64,000 bases of DNA. Origin: Tyto alba. Taxonomy: Eukaryota > Chordata > Aves > Strigiformes > Tytonidae. Shown here piece after piece: positions 11,501-26,500 of this stretch; within the stretch, counting starts at the first letter, position 1, and each line of letters begins with the position of its first letter. The stretch is taken from contig NW_024881296.1 of NCBI RefSeq assembly GCF_018691265.1, forward strand, positions 11,563,427 through 11,627,426, in the 5' to 3' direction. Position numbers and translations under genes: made by a program. The notes beneath the pieces are model-generated. The model had not been told where the DNA came from and did no database searches. It saw nothing but the letters and a program-made list of their open reading frames with translations.

Positions 11501-14500
11501 ATTTTGTATTTAGATTTTTCATTTATATTTGTCAACCGAAGGGGTCACCGAATGGTTGTATACTCACTCAATCAAGTTAAAAGGAACTGCTGGTAGAACA
11601 ACATGTTATTTTTGACACATCTATAAAAAAAAAAAATAACAGATAGCTACATTTTTTATTTTAGATTTGGAACTCAACAGTGACCACATCGCCTCCAGAG
11701 CAAGTTCTTCTTCAGAAGATTTACTCTAACTGCTCTCCTCTTTCCCATTTGTTTTTTTTTCCTAAACCAGAGGATCCCTACAACAACTGGGCAAAAGTAC
11801 AGGTCGTGTAGATTTTGCACAGCATTTGCATGTGTTGGAACAGCTCCTCTGCTGGAAGTATGATGGATACTGTTCTGTCCATGTAAACTTTGCTGATATT
11901 TGCCTCCATATAATGTGAAAGACACACAAGCCATAATACAAAAATTATTCATCCCAAATCTTTCTGAATGTTAAAAAAGCCATAGGTAACGCTGCCTTTT
12001 TAAAACACAAGCTGCTACTAAATACATTTGCTCTATCTGTGTTACACATATCTCTTCTATTAGTAGGGATGCTAATGAGAGCAGACATTTTCAGTAACAA
12101 CAGTGATTTTTAAAAACCCACCTGATTTTGCCAGCTGTTTTGTCTATGGATTGTCTTATCTTGCGAGAAAATTGGAAGACTGAGGACAACAGTAAACTGT
12201 CCCCCATAACCTGCAACAGGTTTTTCATAAAAAATGATATTATTAGTTTAATGGGAATTAAATACAAACAATTCCATGTATTTTGAAATATTTTTTTAAC
12301 TTTAAAAAATCATGTTTGTGTTCTGATTAGTATAATATACAATTGTATTTGAACATTTTACAAATTAAATATTAAACAAATCATTTTTCCAGTATTAATG
12401 CCACCTGATACATGTAGGAAAGAAAGGACAGTGTCTAGAATATTAAGTGGAGAGGCAACTGTAAAAGCTTAAAATAGTCACATTACTACAGAGAATCCTG
12501 TTGTGTACTTACTTCATCTCTGCTCCAGGTCCTTTTCCGAGTAATTGTTGGGGGATCAAGGGCCTCTGTTAGCTGAGGTCGAGCACCATTAGGCTGACTA
12601 TTCCCCTCTGGTGGTTTGGAATGCACTACAGGGGGGATTTTTCTAAAATTGAGACTTTCATCAAATACTCGGTCAACCAACTGGGGGGTAAAAGAAAAAT
12701 GCAGTTTATGAAACCTACTGGATACATGTAAAAATCAGATTGATATTTTTTTCCTTCTGAAACAGTTTATACAAAGCCTATCAAAAATCATTGTGTTGTC
12801 TTGTATAGTATAAAATGATGCACCTTTTATGTAACAATACCTTGTAAAAATGAACGTGTTGGTTTTTTTCTTTGAATACCAGACATACATGCCAAAATTA
12901 GACTATCCCACAGAAATTTTGCTTCTGGGCAGGTAACCTAATAGTTACCTATAAAGTGGTACTGAATAATTCATTACTTTGATTAATGGAATATATCTGT
13001 GGAATTAGGTACAGTACTATCAAATTTATTTTTTTTCCAGATTAGTCGTAGTGTTACAGGAACACCTATACCTACTTAAAGGAGATACTGCCACCTGCAG
13101 TATGTACACACTGTACAATATCTTTTAAAGAAAATAATTATTTAGTAATATAAAAAATCAGAGTGATCTAACTGGATCTGAGAAAACGAGCACTTTACTT
13201 CCTTAAAGTTTAGCCGTAAGTCCATGAGAATTAAAACCAAAATCTATGTGAGTGCAGTTATAATTTTTGAGTACCCAACTCACAGATTTCTTATCGCTGT
13301 TTATATCTTTTTTTCCACAGAAAAAGACAGTATCATACTAAACACATTAAACTAATGTATTAGCCAAACTTTGTGCACACAAAAAAATGAATAAACACAC
13401 TTTGAAAGGACTACTATGAAGGAAAAAATGCAGTAAACATTTACAATATATTAGGGTGAATTGTAATATGGTAGAAAGTGATGATTTAAATTCAGATTAA
13501 CATGTTTACCAGCATTAGACCTGTGATGGTTACTAGAACAAGTTAGTCAATATATTCATAGAACAGCACACCAGAGAAAGTCAAAGAAAATAAGAATTAT
13601 TAGAGGCACAGGCAAACTTATTTCAAGGAAGTTTTTGACAATGTTATTAAGAAAGAAAATCTAAAGTTATTGTTAACTGATGGTACCTAAGTATTTCAGT
13701 GTTAAGAAGATGCAGCTTATATGCCACCTGTAAAAAGGGATTTTTTTTTTTGTTTTTAATAGCTATCCAAAGTATATATTTATATATATTTGTGCATACA
13801 CAGTAGTATCTTTAAATGCACTTAGATACTATCCAACTGTATCTAAGGCTACAGACAAGCAAAAAACAAGTAACTATCTTGTCCTATGTTTCGTGGAAAA
13901 AAAGAGACAGACAGATAGAACGCATCATTGTGACAAACTGTGTTCAAAGAATAATTTCTGGGCTGTTTGTTGAAACGTAAAGGAACTTTAAAGCAAAAAA
14001 CAATGTAAAGACCATGCATACGGGTTGAGTGGAAATAACTAAAAAAGGCTATGCAAAATGCTAAAAGCAAAAGAAATAAAGAAAAGGAAGAACCTTATGC
14101 ATTTCTCCATGAAGATCTCCTACCTCTTCTCTAGTGTCTATGGCAGAGCCAGGGGTGGTGGCAGCAGTGCTTACTGTGGTACTGGGGGCAGTGCCTGATG
14201 AAGTCACTGAATCTATCTCTCCTGCTACATCGTTGATCTCCCGTGCGATGAGAGCCAGATCTTGACTGATCCTAGTAATAAAGAGAGTGTTACATTCGCC
14301 CCTGCAAATACTTCTGGACCAGTACAGCCCAACCTGCAGCCTTTGAGCTTTTAACTTCTAGTTCCTGATAACTGTGCTATAAAAAATGTGTATGCACTTC
14401 TAAGCTGAAGCTTCATTTGTAGAACCATAAAAGCTTCGGTTAAATTTGCTTTTAATAACATGCCTTTCTAGAGGAAGAAGATAGAAGTCAGTCTCAAAAG

Positions 14501-17500
14501 CCAGAGCACCACCCTTGTTTTCTAAGATTCCCAGGCAGAGATGTGGGCAACATCCAGTAAATCCAACACACTAGATACACTGGAAATATGCTGAAAATAC
14601 TGCACATATGACCTGGGTACATGCAGTAAATCGGAAATGTCCAGAACATATTTAATTTATACCTCACTTTATCTACTTGCAAAGTACTTTGTCAGGACCT
14701 CTGATTATCTAGCAGCCCTGCAGCTTGCTCACATGAAGCTGCCTACGTGTCTGAACTTCCAGACCAGGACGCTAAATCCTCAAATGTAATCGAGACAAGC
14801 ATTCTAGCTGGAAAAACCGAACATGCCTGTAAAACCCTGATTATAATAGCACCATAGAAATACACCTGAATTCTCAGCTCAATATTCCTTTTCCTTTCTT
14901 CTGATTTGCCACATCAAAAAATAGCTCTGCTCTGTATTCTGCTCAGCACAGGGAAGAAGCTTGTCTAGTTCTGCTTGTGCTACTCCTCCCCCAGGTCACC
15001 TCAACAGGAGGGGAAAAAAAAAAAAAAAATCAAACCCAAAGCAAAAGCTAAAAGCCCCCTACTAATTTGGACACCCTGAATCTCCAGCTTGGATCAAGCA
15101 GTTCAGAAGACCTAGAGTTCAGAGCAGCCCACCAAGTGTTCCCCATTCATACTTCTGTCTGAGAAGACTGAGGACATAGAAGTAAACAGTGCTAATTCTG
15201 CACCAAGGACTCTGTGAGCTGCAGCACCCACTGCTTAAATGGAAGGAGTTGCACAGCCATGTGACAGCGATGGATTCCATGCTGGCCAGTGCTTGTTAAG
15301 GGTGAGCTTCTTTACGCTCTTTATTTGCACTTTGTCTTCAAGTCAAAAAGAATGGACAACACTGACCTAGAGATAGTTTAGGACTGAGCAAGCAAAATAT
15401 AAACTAGAAAGGCAAAAACAATCAGAGAAATTTCCATTCAAATTCCAGCATTGGATTTTGTGGCTAACTATCAGCAATCTGCAATAAAGTGCAACCTTGT
15501 GCAGCATAGATACACATACAATTGGGATAAGGCTGTACAAGAATATGTGGCAATTACCCATGATCACTCAAGATAGTACTTCTGAATTCAGACTATCAGA
15601 CTGGGAACACTAAAGCAGCAACCAAGTCAACTGCTCATTTTAATAAAGTAAAATATGGTAAGAGCCTATTACTACATTAATTAATTTAACCTAATTACTA
15701 CATAATTTGTGTCAATTTTAATTTATATTTCATGTTCTTATACATATGTATCACTAAAACCCTAAGTTCTGAGCTAATATTCTAAGTACTAGAGATACTA
15801 GAGCACCTACTTCCTTCATTTCACACAATCATACCTTGTTAGACAATCATCATAGTCAAACACTAGTCAAGTGAACAAAATCTGGAATTAGTTTCAATGT
15901 GACAGTAAGCTATAGTCAGTACTCAATAATGTTTCTGTATAGAAACAATACAGACAGAGCACTAAACAAAAAGCACTATGAAGAAGAAAATTATCAACCA
16001 GCTGAGAGCTGGGTCTGAAATTTTCAAGTCATTCTACGTTAACTTTTAGAAACAGAAAGTATTGCTTAAGTATAACTAGTATGTTTTGTATAATCAAGAA
16101 CAAGAGACTTAGGCTTTATGTACACCCTATTTACTCTGCTGCAGCTGCAGGTTGCCTTGCAGATTTCTACCGCTTCCTGCATCAGACCTGGCAAACATAC
16201 AAGGCAAATCAATTCAGGGAGGCAAAGCTAAAATAAACCTCAAACTCCCTAACCCCCCCAACCCACTCCAGGAAATGTTGCTATTGGATTCACTCAGTGA
16301 GCAGACTCCCCCAGCTACACAGTTACATAAGGGACAGAGAATTTCCAACACAAGGGAAAAGGTGAGAACATGGGGCTTGGTATGGGGAGAGCATGACCAT
16401 CTTTTTTAACAGCCTGGAACTCTAGTTCTTATTTATCTGTACTGAAAAAATACCCATAGTATTAGGAAAACACATAATGAAATCGGAATACTTCTAAGAT
16501 ATCTGTAATAGTTCTGAATTGCTGGATTACCAAAACCATTTTTATGCTTAGTGTACCATGTTATACTTCTGACACTGAGTCAGTTTATTTTGTAATGATA
16601 CTTTAAAATTCTTAAATAAAATATATGTGAAGTTCATTCTTAAGGTGCATATTCCCTCCAGGCCAATGTGGTTTTATATCACATTTAGTTATTTCATTAA
16701 GGGCTTTTTTTTCCCATTTTCCATTTTATTAACATCTGTAAATTGTAGTCTGTGAAAAGCACAAACTGGGACAATCCTGGAAGACCAGTTAAAATACAAT
16801 ATGATGGTAACATGGATACAATGAAATGTTTGTCACAGTCTCTGCACTACTTTCCGCTGCATATTTATTTTATGAGATACTTATCTTTACACCTGCTTAA
16901 TCTAATCAGTTCTTCAACAAAAGAAATCAACGAATTTTCATGAAAATATGTATCTATTCCTTTTTTAAGAAGTCTAAACAGAGTTGAAGGGACTCTGATC
17001 ACAGAGGCTGGACTGAGGGCTGAGAAGGGAAAAAAAAAAACAAACAGGGTAGACAGTGATAGAGAGGAGACCATGGCTAGCAAGGGAAAGGGATCAGACA
17101 AAAGTCATCTGATAAAGGACAGAAGTTAAACTTAAAGCCAGGGGAACAATACTGTGAATCACTACAGAGAGATATGGAGGTACAGAAAGGATCAACAAGG
17201 TACCTAGAGCAGGGGCCTCAGCAGAGGCTAACCAAGGAAACTGGTCTTGGAAGCAGTGACAACAGATGACAGCAGTCTCGCATTTCCCAACTGATGACTG
17301 CTAGCTTTCTTAACCTTAAATACGCTCATTTAATATAGTTTGTGTGAAATTTCTATATGCAGTCACACTTTTGGCAATACTGATTTGAGTTTCTCACCAC
17401 TTCTACCAGAAATAAAGAAGCTGAAAAAGGTACGGTAAGCACATAGCCTCCAAAACCAATTTAAAACCAGTATCTAAATGAAGAAAATGGTAAGAAACCC

Positions 17501-20500
17501 AAGGGAAGAAAAAAACCCGCAAACCTAACCCATCAAGTAAGTTTTGAGTGAATCGTCAGTTACTTCCAGCATCAACCTCTCCTAGATGAGCTAAATTTAC
17601 TCAGAAGTTTCACTGAAGTAGAGGGTTCAGCAGCACTTTTTATAAGGAGGAAGTAATATGCTATGGCTCTCCTCATTTTTTTCCCCCCATAAACACACAG
17701 TCCTCTCCATATCCATCTCTAACTTTAGGTTCTTGAAAAGAAAGAGATGTTTTAGGAAGATGACTTTGAAGATGTTTATTGCATGATTTATCAAGATACT
17801 ATCAGACTCCCTTGAGTATTTTTCCTTTGCACGTAACACTCAAGAAAAACAAATGTTGAAAAATATTACAAAGAGGAGGAAACAAAAAATAATTAATCAC
17901 ACTAAGCAAAGCACAGTGCTTCCACAGTGTTAAGATTAATTTTAGAAGGAAAACACTTTTCTTGTCTAGGCTTCCAAATTAAGTTCTGTGAAAAGGTTCA
18001 GTACCTGAACACTGGCATCCAAATTTCAAACAACATTTGTATACTTACAGTTTTAATTATTTTGTGCAAGTTATTTGAAGTTTTCACGGCCCATGTGAAA
18101 ACATGTTTTTCCCATGATATGGAAATAACCTGTTGCCAGAATGTAGGAGTGACTACCTTTTCCTTGGTTCACTTGGATCAGAATGCTATTAGCAATAATG
18201 GAAGAATTGCTATATTAACCTCAGGGACTTGCATCAGAAGAAATTACTTTTTGATGAATACATATAAGTTAAGTCAGAAAACATCTAACATGAAATAATG
18301 TCTAGATAAACCAAATATCAAAATAAGAACATGGTCTCTCACACTACCAAAATTACTTTTTCCTCTCTCTGTCACCTATCCACTGATCTGAAATTTTACT
18401 TCCAATATGGATGTAAAGGTAGTACTTCAGTCTCAACAAATACATCACTAGCAACTAAGAGTTCTACACAAAGTACCTCTGCAAGTCCCACTAATGCAAC
18501 CAGAAGTTCATATTCTGATTATGGCTATCATAAATCAGAAATTACTACAATTTTCCATTAGAAAGAGACGTGCTGGTAACATGAGTGATGCCTGCCAGTC
18601 TCTCATAAGAAGAATTTTAAATTACCCATTCAGTTAGCAAATGAACATGTTGAGTGATACAGAAGATCCATTAGCTCTCTTTCTCTTACATAGGTACCTG
18701 TGTAACAGGTTCGACACAAATCTTTGTTATTTTAGGGACACTCCTTTAAAACCAACCTTGCTATTTCTTCTCGGTGAGCAGTCCAGTCACAAATGTAGTC
18801 TTCCTGTTCCTTTATTCTGTGCCTGAATGTATTGCTACTTTGAGCTGCTGTCCCAGTGCTCTGCAGTCGCACGGTTTTCAGGGCTGGAGAAGTACGTAGA
18901 CGGGTATGTTTAGGGGAATTACGGTTTGATCCAAATTCATCTTCTGAGGTGGAAGCATAATCTGTAGGAAAGCGCCTCCATCTTGCACTTACTAAATTAG
19001 TTTAATTATTAAAAAAGAATTATTATTGCATCTTTAGTAAGAAAAAACAGTATTATTTCAGTAACATCACAAAAATACACAACTACTCATTATCAATCCC
19101 CAGATACCTCACAAAAGGATTATTTACTACATCTTAAAAAGAAAGCTACAAAATTTGGGTTAAATAATAAATATTAATAAAAACATAAAACGGATGCTCT
19201 TTGTATAATGATGAGTAATAATTATTGTATAATAAGATGTAAAAGCCAGTCATAGTATATTAGCTCAAGCAAACTCTATTACAAAACAAGGGCCCAATTC
19301 ATTAACATTTAAGTATATAGTCAGGTCGCACTTTTTCTGCAGATTTTTTCCCAAGTTTCAGTCAAGGTTTACATGATACACAAAACCATGAAGAGACGTA
19401 AAGGAAGGATGGCGCTGGCACCAAGCCTAAAGTGCATGCTTACGTAAGGAAGCATAAAAATCCTAGATGATGTGTTACATATTTAGTACAGAAGAAAGTG
19501 TTAAAATTAATACTGTTATAAAAATCAGCAGCACATCTACAAAAACAGCAGCCTCAGAGCATAAAAGTATATAATCTCACATGAAGCATATACAGTCATG
19601 TTGCTCAAGACAGTCTGAAGTCTAAGAGAATTGAAACTAAGCAGGAGGCTCTCATCACTTTATGACTTACTGAAGATTAGAAAATGCATTTCAGATGTGC
19701 TGTCCTCAAACATTCCCAGCAGGAGGAGATATCACTAAGTGTAAAGGAATGCTCATCATGACAACCTGCTAAATTCTTGCAGGGGATTTAGTCCCCCAAA
19801 TTTACTGACATTCATGAGGCTCTGTAATTACTGTAGAAATTTGAAGAAGTGTGTGATCACTTCCTGGTAATTTAAAAATAATACATTCAAGTAATGCATA
19901 TTGGTTTTAGTTTAAGAAAAATGCAAGAAGTTATAAAGATTTCTCCTGAAGCAGTAAAAAAATCATTACAAGTGAAGTTATAAATCACTATGAATTTAAG
20001 TAAAAAACAATGGAAGTAATTTTTTGCTGAGAAAAGATTTGTGTAATGCTCTCAAAGACTACAGTATGTAGACTATGATATCAGTGTATAAGCTTACATT
20101 CCTTCCCTCATATAAATAATACAATTTACTCAATGAAAACAAAAATATGCTTGTACAATTTTTTCAGGTTGAAATGTGGGCTTTAAATCATGTCCAGTTC
20201 TACTATTTTGTCTAATATTCTAACTTTATTGAAGAAAATCCAAATGTCTCTCCAGTCACTTAGTGTTCTCTTTTTAGAGGTTTCAAACTTGATTTGATCT
20301 TAGGGAAGTAGGACATAAGCAGAAAAAGCACATTTCCCCACCAAGAGCATGCAAGCAATGTGTGATCGAAGTCCAAAGAGCTTTATGAGTTGGGCCCACA
20401 TTTTATCATCAATTATTGTTTAAATCCTTTGTCCCAGATCAAATGATATGCACCAAAATAAATATAAAACTTATCTTAAAGTCTCTCAAGTTAGCTAGTC

Positions 20501-23500
20501 CAGCAACTCAGCACTGTACAATGAGCATATGTAATCATATATTTAACAACCAAAAATTGAATGATAAGTGAAATATTGGAAACAGATTTGATTTCTAGTA
20601 CTCTACCACTGTAAGTTTCAACATCAGTGTCTGGGTCTGGGAGAAGCTTGGATTTCTCTGTATATAAAATAGTGTTTTATCATGTTAATTCGTATTAAAA
20701 CATTCAGATTAGAAGCATTTGCTTAAATAATATATATTAATGAGATTAGTCTTAGCTCCTCTTTTCCACCCACACTTTTTAGGAAAAGATTCTTAAATTA
20801 TACATTCAAACAAAAATACAAAATTTTGTAAAAGCTTAAATATTTCAAAGACACTGACTGAAATGACTTCAATAACAGTTGTCTACATAGCACCATAAAA
20901 CTCCTCTACATTTTTAGGACCGTTAAATTTTAAGGCCTTAAAATGTTGTTTAGCTATATATTATCAACGGGTTTCTCATTAATATGGGGAAAAAGTTATT
21001 GTAGGCTTAACAGTAAAAATCTCAAAGTTATATGATTCATGACAATATCCAAGCACATTTCCCATTAAGCTAGTTATATATTTGCACATATATGCTCTTA
21101 ATACTATTTATAAATTATGCAGCCCCAAAATATTATTGTAGTTTATGTAATTTCTGAAAGCTATTGTGCAGTTAGTTATCTCAGTCACCAAAGACTGTGA
21201 GTATCAGTACCAGTAACTAGAAAATCCTCTGAAACCCTGGCTAAAATAATCAGTAAACAAATCTAATTTGGTGACTACTCTACAAGTACAATGTGTTGAC
21301 AACTTAAGGTGGCAATTTTGATGATTTGGACATCATAATCTCACTTTTAAAATCTGAGGACAGACTTAAGCATATCCCTTGCAAAATACTCTACTCCCAT
21401 TGATGCTTTGCCTTCTTAAGGTTCATCCACTTCAAAGATCCTGAAATTTGGTGCTTAGTAGTGAAATAATACTAAAGTACAGTTAATAATGGTTTCTCTC
21501 CATGCTGAAACTTTTTTTTTTTTTTCCCCAGAAATACATCAACATCTTTGAACAACTTATCTGCTAGTTATTTGCAATAACAGCTAGGTCAGCAAGACAA
21601 CAGAGCTGCCAAACATCTAGTTGCTCAAGTTCTTTCTGTTCTGTCTAAGTGCTTAATTTTACAGTTGCAACTTAGCACTTTTGCACTAGTTCTGATCCTG
21701 TTGTTCCTTTTCCCAATACATAGCTCATTCTGCAATAGCATCTTCAATTCTCCTCCAAAACTGTGAAGAAAGGTCTTTGGTCATCTCTGTTGTCATTGAT
21801 CATGCTCTACTGTTTGATGATTCAGTGACTTGGTTAAATCTTTCATTGCTTGTGTCATAAAATTACCAATTCTGCTTCACGTCTTCACAGTGTTGACAGT
21901 TATTAAGCCCCCTACCACAGAAACACCCTGGTAATTACTTTAATGCTGGTAATTCTCATGCAACACATACCATATATCTGCTTGCGCTTTCATTTAAAAG
22001 TAATCAATACTTAACTGTATCAAGGATTAAAAAAGATTCTTGAAATCATGCACTTGCTGACAGCTCTGACAATTCTAATGCTATTATGTTGCCATATATA
22101 CATGTGAAGTAAAAGACAATAAAAAATCCCATGAGTGTATCCTTTTTTTTTTTTTTCCCTTTTTACAGACATGTATGACTAAACATTCAAAAAGATCTGG
22201 GAAATTTGGAAATCGTTTTCTCTTTGTAGACTGGATTTAAGAAGCAAGATTCTGCTGTCAGTGTTCAGTGATCTACAATGTAGTAATGTTAACAGAACTC
22301 TGATGAGAAGACCAATGGAAGATTTTTAACACTTTGATAGCAACCAGTCTTCTGGTAAAAGAAAAAAACCAACCACACCCTATACTGGTAATGATCATTC
22401 ATTTTCCAGTCTTTCTAGGTCCAGGGAGAGAAGAAAATACACCATTGTTATGCACTGATTAAATGTGTCTGAAATCAAACACATTCAAACAGTTGAGGCA
22501 CTTTTGTCAGGCACTTCATTAACAATTTCCAAAAGTGCTAAAATTAAGTGAATTGTTGACTTTTCTAGAAACAAAATTAAATTCAGGAATTACACGCTTT
22601 GTATCAAAAAGCTTCTGCTACGTTCCATTTTTATATATTGCATACAAATAACACATTCTATTTAAAGATGCTTTAAATATGTTTATCTAAGGATAAAATA
22701 ATAATATTATTAATAACTTGAAGTGTTGGATAGTTATTTGCATCATTTATATATATGCTAAAACGAAAATGGGGATGTACTGAGTAGTGGCCTATATATA
22801 AAAGGAGATATATATACACACAGAGTCCTATATATACTAGAAGATTACACCACTTTTAAAGCAATTCAGATTTTCCTAAAGTATACGCTAAGTAGTCCAG
22901 TAAAAATTTATACAGTAAGCTTACTGATACAGACAAAATCCGGAATTCCAAATCTTAAACAGTAGTAATAATATTCTTTACTTGCATAGTAACAATACTT
23001 GATTGACTTATTAAGCCATGATTTTGTTTTGAAAGTATCTGACTACTTTATTAATTGCTTTCAGATTTTTGCCTTTACATCGATATAGATTTCTCCCTGA
23101 TTTTTATATATAAACTGTAAAGCTTTCTATGACAGAATCTATGCCTACTGTAGATTTTTCTAACAATGTTTTTTTTTTTAAATAGCTAGTTTACTATGTT
23201 GGGGTAGCTCATGAGAAGATTTACAGTATTTTGTTAGATACTGTTTGTGTTTAATTGTGTTACTTGTTATTCTAATCAAACAAATCTCACTTTTGTAGTT
23301 CTGGAAGCTAATCTTAAATTATAATTATGCTACAGATGATCAGAGTATACCTCAGGCAACACTTGCTGTTCAACATATTTACAGGCCTACCTTACAAATA
23401 AATATCACGTCTTCTATATAGTAAACAGTGCTGCTGACCTTCTGAACTTCTGCTACTATGACTCGAGCAATAAGTCCTTTGCTCTGTTTTCATACTAATG

Positions 23501-26500
23501 CAAATCAGTGATGCCACATCTGAATGCCTCTTTGCTATTGGTTTCAAGTTAAAAAAAACACATCCAAAGAGATAAAGGATTACAATTTCTTGTCTTTATA
23601 AGTGAGAAATATCCAAAAGCCCTGCCAAGGAAGCCTCTTACTCTGAAGAGAAAGACTGCATCAACTAAAACTCAGCAAATGTTTCATAAGGACTGTTCCT
23701 TAAAGAAAGAAGATTAAAAAAAAAACAAACATCCACCTATGAAAACCATCTAGTATTGTATAAAACAAATAATCTCACATACCTGAGGGAGAATTATGAG
23801 CTGAAGTCAAAGATTTGGATTTTGAATCTGAAAGTCGAGAAATGCTATTGGCTCGAGTTCTAGCAGAAACTTTACTACTGTCTCCTGCTGATGTTAACCT
23901 TGCACCACTTCTGATAATAGCTTCTGGGGTACGAGATGAAGCAGTGCTTCTAGTTATCGTTGCTTCAGAATCACTACGTGCTGATAAAGAGCCAAGTCGA
24001 GTTCTGCGAGGTTGAGCAAGTAAGTCTATTCTGGAAATACTTCTCCTCCCTGATGGAGGTTTTGAAGTAGAACTTGTAGTGGACACTTCAGAAGCCACTG
24101 ACACCTTATCGGCATCAGCAAGCTCGCTATCTGAGGCTTCACCAAGCCTTGCTCTGCGCAAGAGAGAAGTCCTTGTAGGACGAGGTCTTGGAAGAGTGGT
24201 AGATTTACTAGATTGCCCAAGTGAAACAGGAGAGGTTTTTGATTTAGCTGACTTTCCTTCCATCTTGGAATGTAAAAGTTCATCTGCTGAGGCAAAAGGA
24301 ACTCTTCCATGTGATTTGCCAGAGTAGGTTTCCTGGTCAGATGATAAGATATCGGAAATAGCAGAATGAGGTACGCTAGATGTTTGGTCATCATCTGTCA
24401 AATCTACTGATGGTTGTCTCATTCTTCCACTGGATTGCACAGCTTTGCGAGCATCAGCTCTAGACCCACCATCTGAGGATCGACTTTTAGTTTTCTTTTC
24501 CATCTTTTCTCTTGCACTCGTTGCAGAAGATTTTAAAACATCCTTTGAAGGGGAACCAGAAGAACATCTATCTTTACATAAGGTGGTAAAGCTCTTACGC
24601 TTCTGCGTGGATTTTCTTTCAGTGTCACCAGTAACGAGACTGATTGTGCTGGCTGTATCCACATCTGACTCTGGTGATATGGAATTATCTCTGTTATAGC
24701 TAGGAGTCTCAGGACCTTCATCAATTTTATTTTCTTCACGCAATTTAGCTTCAAGAAAAGCCATTAAAGCTTCTGTGTCTTTTAAAATGAGTGTTGTATC
24801 TAGACTGGAATCAGTGTCCATTGAATCACTTCTATCACGTATTCTGTTTGCAGATGCTAAAGGGGCAGCAGATCCACTCTGCTTATTTATGTGAGGAATA
24901 AGTTCTATAGGTATATTTGTGCTAGGCTTATCTATAGTAAAGCTACCTTGCCTCACTAATGGTTTTGAAGATTCCTTTTTTTCTCCTCCAGATGCTTTAG
25001 GACTTTGTCCTTTAATAGTTTCCTCATTTCTTCTTCTTTTTCCCTCACTCTGCACCAATTTCATGTCTGCTTTTTCTTTAACATGTCCAGGAACTTTGTC
25101 TTGATTATCCAAAGTTTTGGGTGACACAGCAACCTCCTCCCTACCTTTCTCAATCTGGTTTGCAGCAGGTTTTGTAGAGGATAATTTTGTGGGTGTCCAG
25201 TGTCCTTGTTCCTTTCTTTCTTGTTGTTGAATTTTTGCTAAAGCTCGTTTCACCACAGATGTTTCTCTGACATTTTCAACTCTCTCTTTACTGGAAGAGC
25301 TGGGGAAACAAAAAACTTTGTCTCCAGTAGCTTTGGGCGAAAGACCATTCATTGTTCTGCTTGACTTAGCTATACTTCTGCTGTCAGCATCTGAGGCATG
25401 AGCTGGAGTTTCTTTCTCCTGAAGTTCAGTGTCTTGCTTTTCACCTATTTCTGATCTCTGATGAGATGCAGTTTTTGCTTTTGAGCTTTCATTCGCTTTC
25501 TCCTCTTTGGGAAGCTGTGGAAGTGTCCTCCTCTTTTGCTCACCTTGGTTGGTCATAGAAGCAGCTGAACCAGTGCTTCTAACGGAAATACCAGACTCAC
25601 TGATGTCTGTGTCTAAAAATTAAAAAGAAAAAAAAAATCTGAGAAGTAATTCAATAGCAAGGTAAATAGGAACATTAAATTATTAAGACTAAGTAAGACT
25701 AGTAAAAAACCGTAACATAAAACAGTACTGAAAGAAAGTCATTAGTCCATCCCTCTGTTCTATGGCGGGATCAATTATACTTAGACAAATGTGTGATTAA
25801 AAACTTTTAACCAGTTCTTAAAAATCCCAGTTGATGGACATTTGACTATCCATATAAGCCATTTGGGTAGATAACTTAAAATAATTTTCTTATTCTTTAA
25901 CATGAGCTGAACTTTCTCCAATTTAGTCCATTACTGCTTGTCCTATTCTCATTAGGCATCATTTCCTCTTTACAGGGAAGAGTGGAAACACTCCAGTTAT
26001 CACAGAGTGGAAACTCTGTGAATTAAATTAACTACATCCAAATTGTACTAAGATGTACACAACTAGCTATGTTATTTTATTTCACTGTTGCAATATATTT
26101 TGTAATAAAACTTGAACGAAATCATGTGCTAACATAATTCAGAAAGGGTATCTCCTGATTAAAGAGATTACATATATGAAAAAAAATGTTCTGTATTACT
26201 ATAGGTAGAATGTTAAGTGTCATGCAAACGAACAGTTCATTCTACACAATCCAAAGTGCTGATACAGAGCATGTGTCTATGAAAGCAATGTCTAAAAGGT
26301 TGAAATGGAATTACTGCAAAGAACCATTTCTGGTTTATCACGGAGACGTGACCAGGACAGAAAAAGCCATCTTCTAAAACTGTACTTCCTAAAACCAGCA
26401 TATTGCAGGTAAAGGGAAGAAGTCATTTCAGAAACAGCGTAAGAGTGCAAAGGCAGAACAGCATCCTTTCCTCCTGTTCTGCTACAAACAGACAGAATTT

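Larger units (their letters stand above)
6633..12121 (-). other. CEP170: CEP170 intron, phase 2, with candidate cassette exons
   Basis: 5.5-kb AT-rich intron. It contains candidate phase-compatible exons at 9098-9184 and 10071-10169 and a splice-bounded 24-nt segment at 7569-7592, described separately. Other open frames here (8747-9031 plus, 11674-11952 minus) show no recognisable homology. Confidence 0.8.

Noticed and set aside
11674..11952. 92-codon minus-strand open frame in the phase 2 intron
   Set aside because: No acceptor or donor combination fits the CEP170 phase and no homology is recognised.
14700..15030. Possible retroposed copy ending in an A16 run
   Set aside because: No recognisable source gene, no target-site duplication seen; A runs are common here.
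23815..25104. Several plus- and minus-strand open frames over the large exon
   Set aside because: Shadows of the CEP170 coding frame; no homology of their own.
25554..25556. ATG at the start of the 593-codon open frame as a translation start
   Set aside because: The exon is open and homologous upstream of it ([13 protein letters not shown]) to the acceptor at 25612.
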